Position numbers and translations under genes: made by a program. A DNA stretch of 20,292 nt from a virus, in IMG/VR virus record IMGVR_UViG_3300013797_000020, positions 1-20,292 of that record. One strand, 5' to 3'. Each line of letters opens with the position of its first letter. Position 1 is the first letter of the stretch. The notes below the pieces were generated by a model. It did no database searches. It was not told the DNA's origin and saw nothing but the letters and a program-made list of their open reading frames with translations. Below are positions 1-9,500 of this stretch, one piece after another.

Positions 1-137
1 TTTACATAGAAAAATACACAACTTTAAAATTACAAAAAGAAACAGTAGCATTAATGTTTGAACAAGCAAGAAGTTTTATGAATGAAAAAGCAGTAAAAGA
101 AGTAGAAGAGTTTTTAAAAAAGGAAAAGGAGCTATAA
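1..137 (+). CDS. C-terminal end of an unknown protein (partial)
   Basis: An open frame enters from the left edge and ends with TAA at 135-137. The visible 45 or so residues are helical and charged, ending in a Lys/Glu-rich stretch (EEFLKKEKEL). The start lies outside the window. The Shine-Dalgarno AAGGAG of the next gene (126-131) sits inside its last codons, so the two genes are coupled. No family is recognisable from this fragment. Confidence 0.6.
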   Translation, partial: YIEKYTTLKLQKETVALMFEQARSFMNEKAVKEVEEFLKKEKEL

Positions 138-139
138 AA

Positions 140-592
140 ATGAGATGGCTATTTTTAAACAAAGAATTTAAAGAACCACCGCAGGATTTATATGGATTTG
201 TTTATTTACTAGTTTATAAAAATAAAGAAACAAATGAACAAAAGTATTATATTGGTAAAAAGAATTTTTGGTTTTATTACGAAAGAAAAGCATTAAAAGA
301 CAACAAAAAAAGGGATAATCATATATGTTTCAAAAAAAGAAGAAAAAATGGCAAATTAGAAATCTATGAGCTATTTAAAAAAGAGTCTGATTGGAAAACA
401 TATGTTGGTTCTTATAAAGGAAATTTAGATGATTTAGAGCTTATTGAAAAACAGATATTAGATTTTGCCAAAACAAAAAGACATTTAACTTATCTTGAAA
501 CTAAAATGCTATTTAAATTTGAAGTATTGGAAAATAATAATTTTCTAAATGAAAATATATTAGGAAAGTTTTATAAAGGAAACATTATCTAA
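140..592 (+). CDS. GIY-YIG-like phage endonuclease
   Basis: A 150-aa protein with the signature of small phage GIY-YIG nucleases: GFVY at residues 19-22 and YYIGK at 36-40 stand for the GIY and YIG strands. They are followed by a basic stretch (45-72), the SDWKTYVGS block (83-91), and YLETK (118-122), whose Glu120 is the likely metal-binding catalytic residue. The order SDWK..YG..S then Y.E.K is known from T4 Seg-like and related phage endonucleases. Such proteins cut DNA either as free-standing homing nucleases or as resolving/degrading enzymes; which applies here cannot be told. The start is set by AAGGAG at 126-131, 8 nt before ATG. It lies two bases after the preceding stop and leads a row of small genes. 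Confidence 0.72.
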   Translation: MRWLFLNKEFKEPPQDLYGFVYLLVYKNKETNEQKYYIGKKNFWFYYERKALKDNKKRDNHICFKKRRKNGKLEIYELFKKESDWKTYVGSYKGNLDDLELIEKQILDFAKTKRHLTYLETKMLFKFEVLENNNFLNENILGKFYKGNII

Positions 593-604
593 GAAGGAGT
601 TTTA

Positions 605-811
605 ATGGACAAAATTAAAATAATATTTGCACTAGATAAGAACAAAAAAGATGTGTTTTATGTTGAGTACAAAGACAGTAAATTTTTTACAGTAGAACCA
701 ACGATTGACTTAGAATTGGTTAAAAATACTTTAGATTGTGATGAAAAAGAATTAAAATATATTAAATCTAGATTTGATGAGTGGAAAAACAAATGTTATA
801 GGGAGGATTAA
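605..811 (+). CDS. small phage protein of unknown function
   Basis: A 68-aa protein that I do not recognise. The first half alternates hydrophobic and polar residues as in a short beta-sheet (KIKIIFALD, DVFYVEY, KFFTV) and the second half is a charged helix ending in KSRFDEWKNKCYRED. It has a strong AAGGAG site 6 nt before ATG, and its TAA overlaps the ATG of the next gene by one base (TAATG), so translation is coupled. The composition matches its neighbours and it fits an early accessory protein, but no function is visible. Confidence 0.7.
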   Translation: MDKIKIIFALDKNKKDVFYVEYKDSKFFTVEPTIDLELVKNTLDCDEKELKYIKSRFDEWKNKCYRED

Positions 812-1059
812 TGATATACAATTATGATCTTTTATATGGAGTTAGTATAAAAGAATATGTTAAAAGACATAATACTAAAATTGACAACATAATAAAAAAA
901 ACAGAAATAGATATAGCTATATTAAAGGAAAATTTATTAAAAATAACTAGAGGTAATTTGAAACATTTACCAGAAAAGTATCCTTTAATTGAAAAGGAAA
1001 TATATGATTTAATAGATAAGAAGAAAAAACATCTAGAAAGATTAAAGGAGTGGAGATGA
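811..1059 (+). CDS. small helical phage protein of unknown function
   Basis: An 82-aa basic protein that I do not recognise. Two long predicted helices, roughly residues 12-45 and 58-82, are rich in Lys, Ile, Leu and Glu, suggesting a coiled or helical-hairpin fold. Its start overlaps the previous stop (TAATG) and its TGA overlaps the ATG of the MazG-like gene (ATGA at 1056-1059). The 3' end also carries the AAGGAG of that gene, so it belongs to the same polycistron. Confidence 0.68.
   Translation: MIYNYDLLYGVSIKEYVKRHNTKIDNIIKKTEIDIAILKENLLKITRGNLKHLPEKYPLIEKEIYDLIDKKKKHLERLKEWR
1045..1050 (+). promoter_or_regulatory. ribosome binding site of the MazG-like gene
   Basis: AAGGAG lies 5 nt before ATG 1056. 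The competing in-frame GTG at 1050 would begin on the last base of this site, so the site decides the start in favour of ATG 1056. Confidence 0.75.
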
Positions 1060-1496
1060 ATTATATAAAAGAGATAGCTAAATGGCAAAAAGAAAGACAA
1101 TTAGATAAACAACCTTATAATTGGACTAATGAAGTAACAAATATTGTAGAAGAGCTATTTGAAGCTAACGGATATACAATAGATAAAAAAGATAGATTAA
1201 AGTTTTCATCAGAATTACTATTGAGATTAATTGATATTAAAGAAAAATTGGATTTAAAAAATGAAAAAATTACAACAAAAGATGCAGTAGATGCATATTG
1301 TGATATTATTGTTTTTTGCGTTGGTTCTATAATGAAATTAGGTTATGATCCAGAATGTGCATTAAAAGAAACAATAAAGGAAATATCATCAAGAACTGGT
1401 TCTATTGTTGATGGTAAGTTTCAAAAAGATACTTCAGAAGAAGCAAGAAAAAGGTGGTATAAAGCAGATTATTATAAATGTAAAAAGGATAAGTAA
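1056..1496 (+). CDS. MazG-like nucleotide pyrophosphohydrolase
   Basis: A 146-aa all-alpha protein of the MazG / dUTPase-2 / HisE fold, which hydrolyses (d)NTPs to monophosphate and pyrophosphate. The metal-binding signature is visible: an acidic helix with EExxE (E32, E33, E36) and a second helix with DAYCD (D79, D83). The family-typical C-terminal stretch SSRTGSIVDGKFQKD follows at 111-125. I place the start at ATG 1056, not the in-frame GTG at 1050, because AAGGAG at 1045-1050 is 5 nt upstream and gives the usual ATGA overlap with the preceding gene. Together with ThyX downstream it suggests control of the nucleotide pool. A role in lowering (p)ppGpp is known for some MazG proteins but is not shown here. 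Confidence 0.8.
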   Translation: MNYIKEIAKWQKERQLDKQPYNWTNEVTNIVEELFEANGYTIDKKDRLKFSSELLLRLIDIKEKLDLKNEKITTKDAVDAYCDIIVFCVGSIMKLGYDPECALKETIKEISSRTGSIVDGKFQKDTSEEARKRWYKADYYKCKKDK

Positions 1497-1792
1497 TGTT
1501 TAAAGAAGAAATGAAAAGGATTGTAAATGAACTAAATAGAAACATAGAAGAAAAAGATTTAAAAGTAAACATAAATATAGAAGAAGACTTAGTGGTAACT
1601 GCATGCTGGTTCCCTAATAGAGAGTTTGAGTGTATTTATTCAGGTGATAAAACAATGTTTATATGGCTAAAAGCAAATAGATCATATTTTGATTATTGTG
1701 AAACTCCAGATATTGTCAAGAATTTCTTTAGAAAATCATTAAAAAAAGCAGAAAGGATGAAGAATGAACGAAAGAAAGAAGCTATACGGTAA
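1496..1792 (+). CDS. small phage protein of unknown function
   Basis: A 98-aa protein that I do not recognise. It has an N-terminal charged helix (about 1-22), a beta-rich middle with aromatic residues (VTACWFPNREFECIYSG, then MFIWLKANRSYFDY), and a basic C-terminal helix. Its ATG overlaps the MazG stop (TAATG). The last 29 nt overlap the start of the DUF6378-like gene, and the ribosome site of that gene (AAAGGA) lies inside this one. Confidence 0.68.
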   Translation: MFKEEMKRIVNELNRNIEEKDLKVNINIEEDLVVTACWFPNREFECIYSGDKTMFIWLKANRSYFDYCETPDIVKNFFRKSLKKAERMKNERKKEAIR

Positions 1793-2087
1793 TTTTAAAA
1801 ATTTAGCAGAAATATCTCAAAAAATTAAAGATATATACTATACAGAAAATAATGAGCTAGATCCAACAATTAATGAAACATTTGAGATGATTGTACATAA
1901 ATTATCAAGAATAATCAATGGTGGTTCTAGATATATAGATAATTGGAGAGATGTTGCAGGATATGCACAGTTGGCTATAGATTATCTTGAAAAAGATGCT
2001 GATAATGCAATAGATAGCAAAGTAACATATTTTAGAAAATCTCATGGTCAAAAATTTACAGAATTTAATTTAGAGGAGGAACTATGA
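1764..2087 (+). CDS. DUF6378-like phage protein
   Basis: A 107-aa protein matching the pattern I know from the phage family DUF6378: a YG-N-F-AEISQ-I start (LYGNFKNLAEISQKIKDIY), a central helix FEMIVHKLSRIINGG, then DNWRDVAGYAQLAIDYLE. Such proteins are often found beside nucleotide-metabolism genes in phages and have a conserved His/Asp set (H45 in IVHKLSR, D61 in NWRDVAGY), but their activity is not established. The start at ATG 1764 is supported by AAAGGA 6 nt upstream. It overlaps the previous gene by 29 nt and ends in an ATGA overlap with thyX. Confidence 0.72.
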   Translation: MNERKKLYGNFKNLAEISQKIKDIYYTENNELDPTINETFEMIVHKLSRIINGGSRYIDNWRDVAGYAQLAIDYLEKDADNAIDSKVTYFRKSHGQKFTEFNLEEEL

Positions 2088-2701
2088 ATACAAAACAAGA
2101 AGTAGAACTATTATATGCAACTCCATTGTATTTAATTTCAAATGGCATTAGATATTCTCATGCTAATTGGAAACCAATGGAAAAATTTGATAATGAAGAT
2201 TTAGAGCTTATTAAAAGAGTTGGATTTAAACTAAAGCACGAAAGCGTATTAGAGCATAGTTTAATATCCTATCATTTAAAACTATCTCAAAAAGCTTTAT
2301 TAGAAGCAACAAGACATAGAATTGGAGTTAGTTGGACAGTTACAAGTAGTAGATATGCTTTAAGAAAAATAGATGTAGAATTAGAACCAACAGAAGATAA
2401 AGAAGTTAATGATAAATTTAAAGAAATAGAAGAAATAATAGCAGATTTGTTACTGTTTAAAAGTAAGTCATTAGATAATGTATCCAAATTATTACCTCAA
2501 GCATTTCTATACATAGCACAAGTAACCTTTAATTTGAGAAGTTTAATACATTTCTTGAAATTAAGATTATCTAAAGATGCACATAGAGATATCAGAATTG
2601 TTGCCTATAAGATGATAGAAGAACTACCAAAAAATTATCAAGAGTTGGTTCTTTTAGATAAAGTAATAAAAGAAAATTATGAAAGGATGAAAAATGAATA
2701 A
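2084..2701 (+). CDS. thyX: flavin-dependent thymidylate synthase ThyX
   Basis: ThyX methylates dUMP to dTMP using methylene-tetrahydrofolate, with FAD and NADPH. The 205-aa protein shows the family signature: the KHESVLEH segment (51-58), then the RHR motif at 77-79 followed by serines and SRY at 89-91, and the C-terminal NLRSLIHFLKLRLSKDAHRDIR block (150-171), which contributes substrate and flavin contacts. The signature loop is one residue longer than the RHRX7S spacing I know (T88 takes the position of the usual serine and S89 follows). The overall pattern recalls, from memory, Campylobacterota ThyX. It starts in an ATGA overlap with a strong GAGGAGGA site upstream, and it works with the MazG-like enzyme in dTTP supply. 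Confidence 0.88.
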   Translation: MNTKQEVELLYATPLYLISNGIRYSHANWKPMEKFDNEDLELIKRVGFKLKHESVLEHSLISYHLKLSQKALLEATRHRIGVSWTVTSSRYALRKIDVELEPTEDKEVNDKFKEIEEIIADLLLFKSKSLDNVSKLLPQAFLYIAQVTFNLRSLIHFLKLRLSKDAHRDIRIVAYKMIEELPKNYQELVLLDKVIKENYERMKNE

Positions 2702-2933
2702 TGTAAAAGTATATACCGAAGAGTTTTTAATAATAGACATAAGTAAAAATGATAAAGAATATATAAGGGAAGTTGTTATAGAAAGTTTAGATATTTCACG
2801 ATTTAGAGAGGAATTTGAACTAATGAAAGATAATGTTCTTCATCTTATTGATTTAGAACTATTAGATAGTAATATTGAAAATTGTTTAAACAATGCAAGC
2901 AGAATAATTTTAAGATTTGGTAAGGTTATATAG
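2694..2933 (+). CDS. small tandem-paralogue protein, copy 1
   Basis: A 79-aa acidic protein of unknown function, homologous to the next gene (about half of aligned residues identical by my alignment). Shared blocks are the MNNV start, LIID (12-15), a helix ending in LDI, the LIDLxLL core (51-57) and the LNNxSRI end (65-71). It overlaps the 3' end of thyX by 8 nt, with AAAGGAT as the ribosome site. The pattern suggests a small globular alpha/beta protein; nothing indicates catalysis. Confidence 0.68.
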   Translation: MNNVKVYTEEFLIIDISKNDKEYIREVVIESLDISRFREEFELMKDNVLHLIDLELLDSNIENCLNNASRIILRFGKVI

Positions 2934-3002
2934 ATATTACTTTTTATGCAATAATAGATACAGATAGATAAATTAATAAAAAAAATTACAAAAGGATAAG
3001 AA

Positions 3003-3230
3003 ATGAATAATGTAACAGTATCTATTGAGAAACTGTTAATAATAGATTTAAGTGATTGCAATAAAGAGCATATAGAAAAGATTAAAGAAAATTTAGATAT
3101 CAAACAACATAAAGGTGAAATTGATGTAATGGATGATGATGTTTTTTATCTTATTGATTTAGGATTATTAAATAATGACATTAAAAGCTATTTAAACAAT
3201 ATAAGTAGAATAGCTTTAAAATTCGATTAA
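3003..3230 (+). CDS. small tandem-paralogue protein, copy 2
   Basis: A 75-aa acidic protein paralogous to the preceding 79-aa gene and almost collinear with it: MNNV, LIID, the LDI helix end, LIDLGLL and LNNISRI are kept, while the middle (KQHKGEID) has diverged. One residue is deleted near position 26. The leader AAAAGGATAAGAAATGAATAATG resembles that of copy 1, so the ribosome site was duplicated as well. A 69-bp AT-rich gap (2934-3002) separates the copies and shows no feature I can name. Function unknown. Confidence 0.68.
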   Translation: MNNVTVSIEKLLIIDLSDCNKEHIEKIKENLDIKQHKGEIDVMDDDVFYLIDLGLLNNDIKSYLNNISRIALKFD

Positions 3231-3248
3231 GCTTAGGAGTAAAAAACA

Positions 3249-3398
3249 ATGGAAAAATACTTTTATAAAGATAAAAAAATTATTAAATGTTCAGAGATAG
3301 ATAAAGAACAAGATTATATAAATATTACTTTTAGTGTTTTTAATTTTAGTCAAATGTTATCACTTGTAAAATTAGGTTGTAAAAGGATAAACAAATGA
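3249..3398 (+). CDS. 49-aa hypothetical protein
   Basis: An ORF of 49 codons starting at ATG 3249 (MEKYFYKDKKIIK...) and ending at TGA 3396-3398. It has AGGAG at 3235-3239, 9 nt before the start, and an ATGA overlap with the next small gene, the same packing as its neighbours, which supports it as real despite its length. It is Lys/Ile/Phe-rich with no recognisable motif. Confidence 0.55.
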   Translation: MEKYFYKDKKIIKCSEIDKEQDYINITFSVFNFSQMLSLVKLGCKRINK

Positions 3399-3544
3399 TG
3401 GCATTGGAATGGATAATAGCTTTTATAGTATTAAGTTATATATTTGTAAAATTGTTTATATTTTGGATTAAGACTATAGTTAAAAAATGTATAAAAGAAG
3501 AAGAGAAGAGAAAGAAAAGATTTACTATTGATGATATTACTTAG
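3395..3544 (+). CDS. 49-aa single-pass membrane protein
   Basis: An ORF starting at ATG 3395 and ending with TAG at 3542-3544. Residues 5-24 (EWIIAFIVLSYIFVKLFIFW) form one hydrophobic helix, followed by a strongly basic/charged tail (KKCIKEEEKRKKR) and a short acidic end. This is the architecture of small inner-membrane phage proteins such as holins or membrane anchors, but that remains an inference. It begins in an ATGA overlap with the preceding ORF and has AAAGGAT just upstream. Its last 8 bases overlap the end of the giant minus-strand gene in a convergent arrangement. Confidence 0.55.
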   Translation: MMALEWIIAFIVLSYIFVKLFIFWIKTIVKKCIKEEEKRKKRFTIDDIT

Positions 3545-6500
3545 TATGTACAAAAGGCCAAAGATCAAACGGGAAAACCAATCTAAACAAAGCATCTTCA
3601 GATAATACAACAGATGTATTAAAATTGCCACTTGTTATTGGAGGCATTGTAGGGAACCAAGAACCAATATAGTAATATGTTTCATCACCTAATTTAATAA
3701 AATGATTATCTTTAAACCACTCTTCTCTTTTGTTCAAGTTTTCTGAATATGTTATTCCAGGTGCAAATAAAGCAGTTAGTGATACTACTAATGTTGCTTT
3801 AGGTTTGTTTCTAGAGAACATATAAATCATTTTTGGATAATTAACAGCATATTTCATATATGGACTAATTAATTCAAATCCAGAAATAACAGGATGTAAA
3901 TTTATACCATAATTAGGGAAATGCATAATAACTTTCTGAGCAGCTGTGGTTCTATTTAATCCAGAGTTTAATCCATCAATATATAGTGCAAGTTTAGGTA
4001 GCATTTCAGTATTATCAAAGTATTCTCCTAGTTTCATACCAAGTTTAGTATCAGGTAAACCAAACCATATCTTCATAAATTCATATGCTTGTTTATCTCT
4101 GAATAATGGTCTTATAGTTTTAAATAATTCATTTTCTTTGTATGCATTTACCTTTAATGCATCCTGTCTCAATGTAGATGCTAACCCATTATTAAATGCA
4201 TCATGTAAAGGGTTATCTTTTATTTTTTCAAGTATTTCATTATATTTTTTTGTAACATCACTAACTTCTAAACCATCAACCTCTTTTGCCATTATTTCAT
4301 TTTTTATCTTTGTTAATTCTGTCATATCTTTTTTGTATTGATCTATTAGTCTTCTAGCTTTTTTTATATTTGATATAAATTCTTGAGGATTATTAGATGC
4401 TAGTGCATATGTTATATATGAACTTATGCTACTATTTATATATGAAGCTAAGTTATAGTTAATTGTAACACCTTTTATAATCTTTGCTATACCAATTAAA
4501 CTTCTCAATACTTTAGCTTCTATAAAATATTTTAGTTCTGGTAAATTTTTTAATGGTTTAGTCATTACTTTAAAATTAAATCCTTTAGAACCAAGTAGTT
4601 GGTGTTTAAATCTTCTTTGTACATATAGTGTTCCATAATCTTTTGTTTTAAAGGCAATATATTTTTCTTGTAATTCTGGACTTAGCTCTTCATAGTCTAA
4701 TTTATTTATTACTACTTTAGCATCTTGTAATATTTTCATTTGGTATGCTCTAAAATTTCTTGCTAAACTGTGTGATTTATAAAGGTATATGTTTCTTTGA
4801 TACATTGTTGATATTCTTATATCAGCAAAATCATCATGTAATCCATTTAGTTTTAAATTAAACATTTCATCAGCTGATAGTTTATATAGTAGTTCAGAAT
4901 GGTTCTTTTTTGTTATTACTTTAAAGTTGCTATCTTTGCCTATATATGCCTTATAGTTGTTCTTATTTTTAATATACCAACCTCTCTTTGGATCTTTGTA
5001 AACTTTAGCAAATACTTTAGCATTATATATACCTTTTTCAAAGTTCTTTGGAGAGAATTCAACAATTATTGGATCTTGATCTCCTACTTTTACATTTGGC
5101 TCATCAGCTAAAACCATATACATTCTAGTATATTTGTCTAGCTTTATTGTTTTTAGTGTTCTATACTTACTTGATTTAGGTTTATGTTGCATTAAATATA
5201 TTTTTCTATCAAGATTTTCAAATTTTAGATCAGGGTTAAATCCAAATAATTGTTCATATTGTCCTTCTCTTTTTAATATTGTTTCATGTATTTTCCAATT
5301 TTTTACTGCTTCATTAAAATTATCTATGTTGTTTTCTAATGCTTTTAAATGTGTATCTAAGAACTCTTTACTGTTGTTCTTTAAAAAGTACTCAATTCTT
5401 TTCTTTGCTAATATTTCACCAAGTTTCTTTTCTATCTTAGGTTTATCTTTGTTAATTGTATTATACCATTCAATTTTTAGATCCATATTGCTTATTAGTC
5501 TTCCTCTTTCTTTTATTAGATCATTTGCTAGTTTAATTTCATTTATTTCTTTTTTAAGTGCAATATCTCCTTTAAGCTTTTCTATTTTTCTATATAGATG
5601 TTTTCTTATTTTGTTTCTATTACTTGTATCCTCTAGAGCCAATGCATCAAGTACCTCTTCAACATCATCTTTTACATTAATAAAGAATTTTTTCCAATTG
5701 GTTCTTTTTCTAGTATTTATTTCTCCTTTTAAAAATTCTAATGCATTGTCTATTCTATGCATCCCGTTATACATTGCTCTACCAAGATGGTAATCTAAGA
5801 TATTTTTGTTTTCTACTGATAATCCATCAAATATTTTTTTAGTGAACCAATCCTTTGAGCTAGATACCTGTTTTATCAGTTGATCTTCAAAGCCTTTATG
5901 CATAGAAGCAATTTTTTCTATTGCTTGTTTTTGTTCATCTATTTTAAATATTTCAAGTAAACCAATATTGTCTACATATTCAGACATATTTTGAAATACT
6001 TCGTGTTCAATCAATGGATCTAAATAACTATTACCTGTTGCATACTCTTTAAATCTATTTGTAAATTTCTTCTGTATAGCAAGTTTTATTGTAGCATCAG
6101 AGTTTATAGCGTTGAATATTGATCTTTTATACTCATTAAGAACAAATTTAAACTTTTTCCTTTCCTCTTCTATTAAACTGTTATTAATAAAATTATAAAA
6201 ATCTTTTAATAACTTTTTATTTGCTTTTGATTTGTATATATTTCTTAGAACAACATTTTTTTGATGATCTAACATTTCGTGTGAAAATATTACTTCAAGA
6301 AATTTAGGAACCAACTCATCTTTTGCTTCATTATTAAGTAAGTAAAACCTTGGTTCATTTATTTTAAATAACTTTTTATATTTACTACCTTGATCGCTTT
6401 CTAAGAACTCAATAATTGTTTGTCTAAATAGATCAAAGTCATAGTCCAGATTTGTTTCTTTTGCTTTTATTTTTAAAAACTCATCAGACATATGAACCAA

Positions 6501-9500
6501 CTCGTGAACAATACCTCTTAATAAATTAATATCTTCAGCATCATCTATCAGTTTTCTATTTATTCTTAGTATACCTTTTACTATACTACTGCTTGTATCT
6601 ATTGCAATTTCAGCATTTTGTATAGCACTCATTGTATCAACTATTTCAATATCTTCTATTTTAACATTTGGTACTATGTTTTTATTATTTCCAAGATATA
6701 TTTTAGTTTGTATGTTGTCAAATATTTCATCAATCTTTGCTTTATCTTCAAGTTGGTTCTTTTCTATATATTCTTCTATATATTTTCTAACTGTTTCATT
6801 TTCTTTTTCATATTTTTTAATTACTTCTTCATATTCTGGTTCAGCATATTTTCTTTTAATATCTTCTAGTTTTTCTACTATCTCTTTTGTATATATATTT
6901 TCTAATATCTCGTCATATTTACTATATATTTTATTTACTTCTCCCATATTTTCAATTAAGCCATCCTTTTCATTTTTAAGGCTTTCTATTTCTTCTTTTA
7001 TTTTTTCTTTTTCTATTTCATTTTCATCTGCAGTATTTTTAAGATTTTCTTTAAGTTTTTTTATTTCTTTTTCAATCATCTCTTTTTCTTTAATAAATAA
7101 CTCTTTTAATGATTTATTTTTATACTTATATAACCATTTATTTTCTTTCATAAACTCTTTTATAAACTCTTTATCTTCTAGTGGATCTTTATTTAGTTTA
7201 TTTTCATTTTCTTTTATTTTTTTTTCTATTTTTTTAAACTCATCAGAGTCTTTTTTTAAATTTTTTAGTTTATCTTTTAGTTCTTTTATATTTTGTTGTA
7301 TTTTGTTGTGATATGCACTAACAAAGGTTCCATCTTCTGCTATCTTTCTTTTTATTATCATATTTCTAAAGTTTTCAGAAGGGTTATTTGCCTCTATGCC
7401 CTCAATATATTTTTTAAAACTTTCTAATGTCTTTTCTACTGTTTCTTTTTTAGCAAGATTTTCATCTATGTTTTTAATTGTAATTTCTATTAAGTTTTTT
7501 AGTTCATCTTTTTCTGCAATTTTACTTTCTTCTATTTCTTTTTTTAGTTTTTCTAGTTTTCTTTTTAAATCATCTACATTTAAATATGTTACTCTAAAAA
7601 AACCATCTTTTGGTTTATTTTTTAACCTCATAAATTCATCTAAAAGCATATTTGTTTTATATTTGGAATTTGTTTTATATTTTCTTTTACCATAGAAATT
7701 ATTTTTGTTTGTACCACGGGAAAACTCAATACTATATATTCTTTTATTTTTTATATTTCCAATATCTCCTAAAATTCCTTTTTTTTGGAAATTGCCGCTT
7801 AATATTGTTGAACTTTTTCTTTGATATTTGTCTCCAGCATGTCTGTAAAGTGCTTTAGTATATCTATCTAATACATCTAATATACCTAATACAGTATTTT
7901 TTACTTTTTCTCTTCCTTTAATATATTTAGTCTTTTTTTCAATGTCTTTTATTTTTTCACTCAACTTGGTTCTTTCTTTAACCATTCCTTTCTTCTTTTC
8001 TCCAAATAGAAAATCGTCTATCTTTTCCATATTAGGGACTATTCTATATTTAAAAGATTTTCCATCTTCATACATATCATATGCATATTTTAATTTATTT
8101 CTTTTTGCTATTTTTCTATGCGTTGGTTCTGACATTTCATTATCAGAAATTATCTCACCAGCTGAATTCTTTTTAGTGTTTTCTTCTTTAACAATATCAA
8201 GATATTGAAGATCTTCTGCTTCTAAATCTTTTTCAATTGCTTCTCTAATTTTTTTTATTCCTTCTTCGTCAATTCTATCTTCTCTTAAATCTTCTATTCT
8301 TTCGGTAAAGTGGTCTAATACTTCTTCTCTGTTTTCTTTAAAAAATTTTTCCTTAACTTCTTTTATAGAAGTATCATCAAGACTATCAGTAACAGGTATT
8401 TCATCTCCATCTATAAAACTTTTTTGACCAACCATTACATCTTTAATATCTCTTAATGCATCTGATATGGTTATTTTTATCTTTTCTTCTTCAGAAAAAT
8501 TTGTTCCTTCATTCTGTCTCCATTCATTAAATACTCTTTTTCTTATTATTGCTTTTACTTTTTTATCATTTCCTTTACCAAGAGATGTTGCTACTTTATC
8601 AGCTACTCTTTTTGCTTTATCAATTATACTTCCTTCTTCTTTAAATGCTTTAATTGCATCATCAATAAGTATTTCATACTCAGCTTCAAGACTCTTTTTT
8701 ATTTTTCTATTAGAACCAACAGTTGGTTCTTTATAGTTTTGATCAGATAGACTAAACAGTGGTTTACCAGCTACTTGTTTTCTTATAGCTTCTGGAGTTA
8801 TTTTTGCTGTTTTTGTATCAATAACTAAAGTATTGCCATTATCTTCTATTTTACCTTTAAATATAAATGGTGACTTTCTATCTGGCATTATATTAGATAT
8901 TATTTTATTAGTCTCTTCATCTATAAATACTGAGTTGTATTTGTCTACTAGTTTATTAGCTTCATCTTCATCTATCTTTTCATAATATAGGTTTTCATTA
9001 AGTCCTTTCTTGATCTCTTGAAAAGAACCATCTTTCTTTTTAACTATGGCATAACCTTTATTTTCTAAAGCCATTCTTACAATTAGGTCTATAGGTTTAA
9101 TATCTTTTCCTGTGACTTTCTGAATTGCACTAGTATCAAACTTAGCTGATCCTGCATTAGCTAATTTTGCACTAAAAACTCTATTTTGCAATGCATTTGT
9201 TGCTTTACTATATACAGTAAAAGGAAGATAGAAGACTGATGCTAATGCTAAGCTAGTCCCTACATTTTTACCTAAATCAAGAGTATCAAATTCTTTAATA
9301 TCTACTTTTTGGTTCTCTAAATCAAGTGATGTATTTTCTTTAACTGTTGCATCTGCTCCTTCTACAAAAGCCATATATGTTTCAGCTGCCATTATATCAG
9401 ATGGAGTTAGTTCTGATGGTTTTCTTTTTGCTTTTCCTAATATTGTTGTTGTTATTGGTTTACTACTAAGCTTTGATAATTTATCAGTTAAATATTTATT

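Noticed and set aside
822-1100. Minus-strand open frame of 92 codons
   Set aside because: It lies across two coupled plus-strand genes that have good ribosome sites, and its composition is that of a reverse shadow.
2934-3002. Promoter in the gap between the two paralogues
   Set aside because: The 69-bp gap is only AT-rich; no paired -35/-10 boxes could be supported.
3946-4341. Plus-strand open frame of 131 codons
   Set aside because: It lies fully opposite the giant gene, with Ser/Phe/Leu-rich composition and no recognisable start signal.
5134-5793. Plus-strand open frame of 219 codons inside the giant gene
   Set aside because: A shadow of the minus-strand coding sequence: low-complexity hydrophobic composition, no ribosome site, no motif.
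6676-7311. Plus-strand open frame of 211 codons inside the giant gene
   Set aside because: It is Ser/Phe/Leu/Ile-rich, exactly what the reverse of a Lys/Glu-rich coiled coil gives, and it overlaps a well-supported gene on the other strand.
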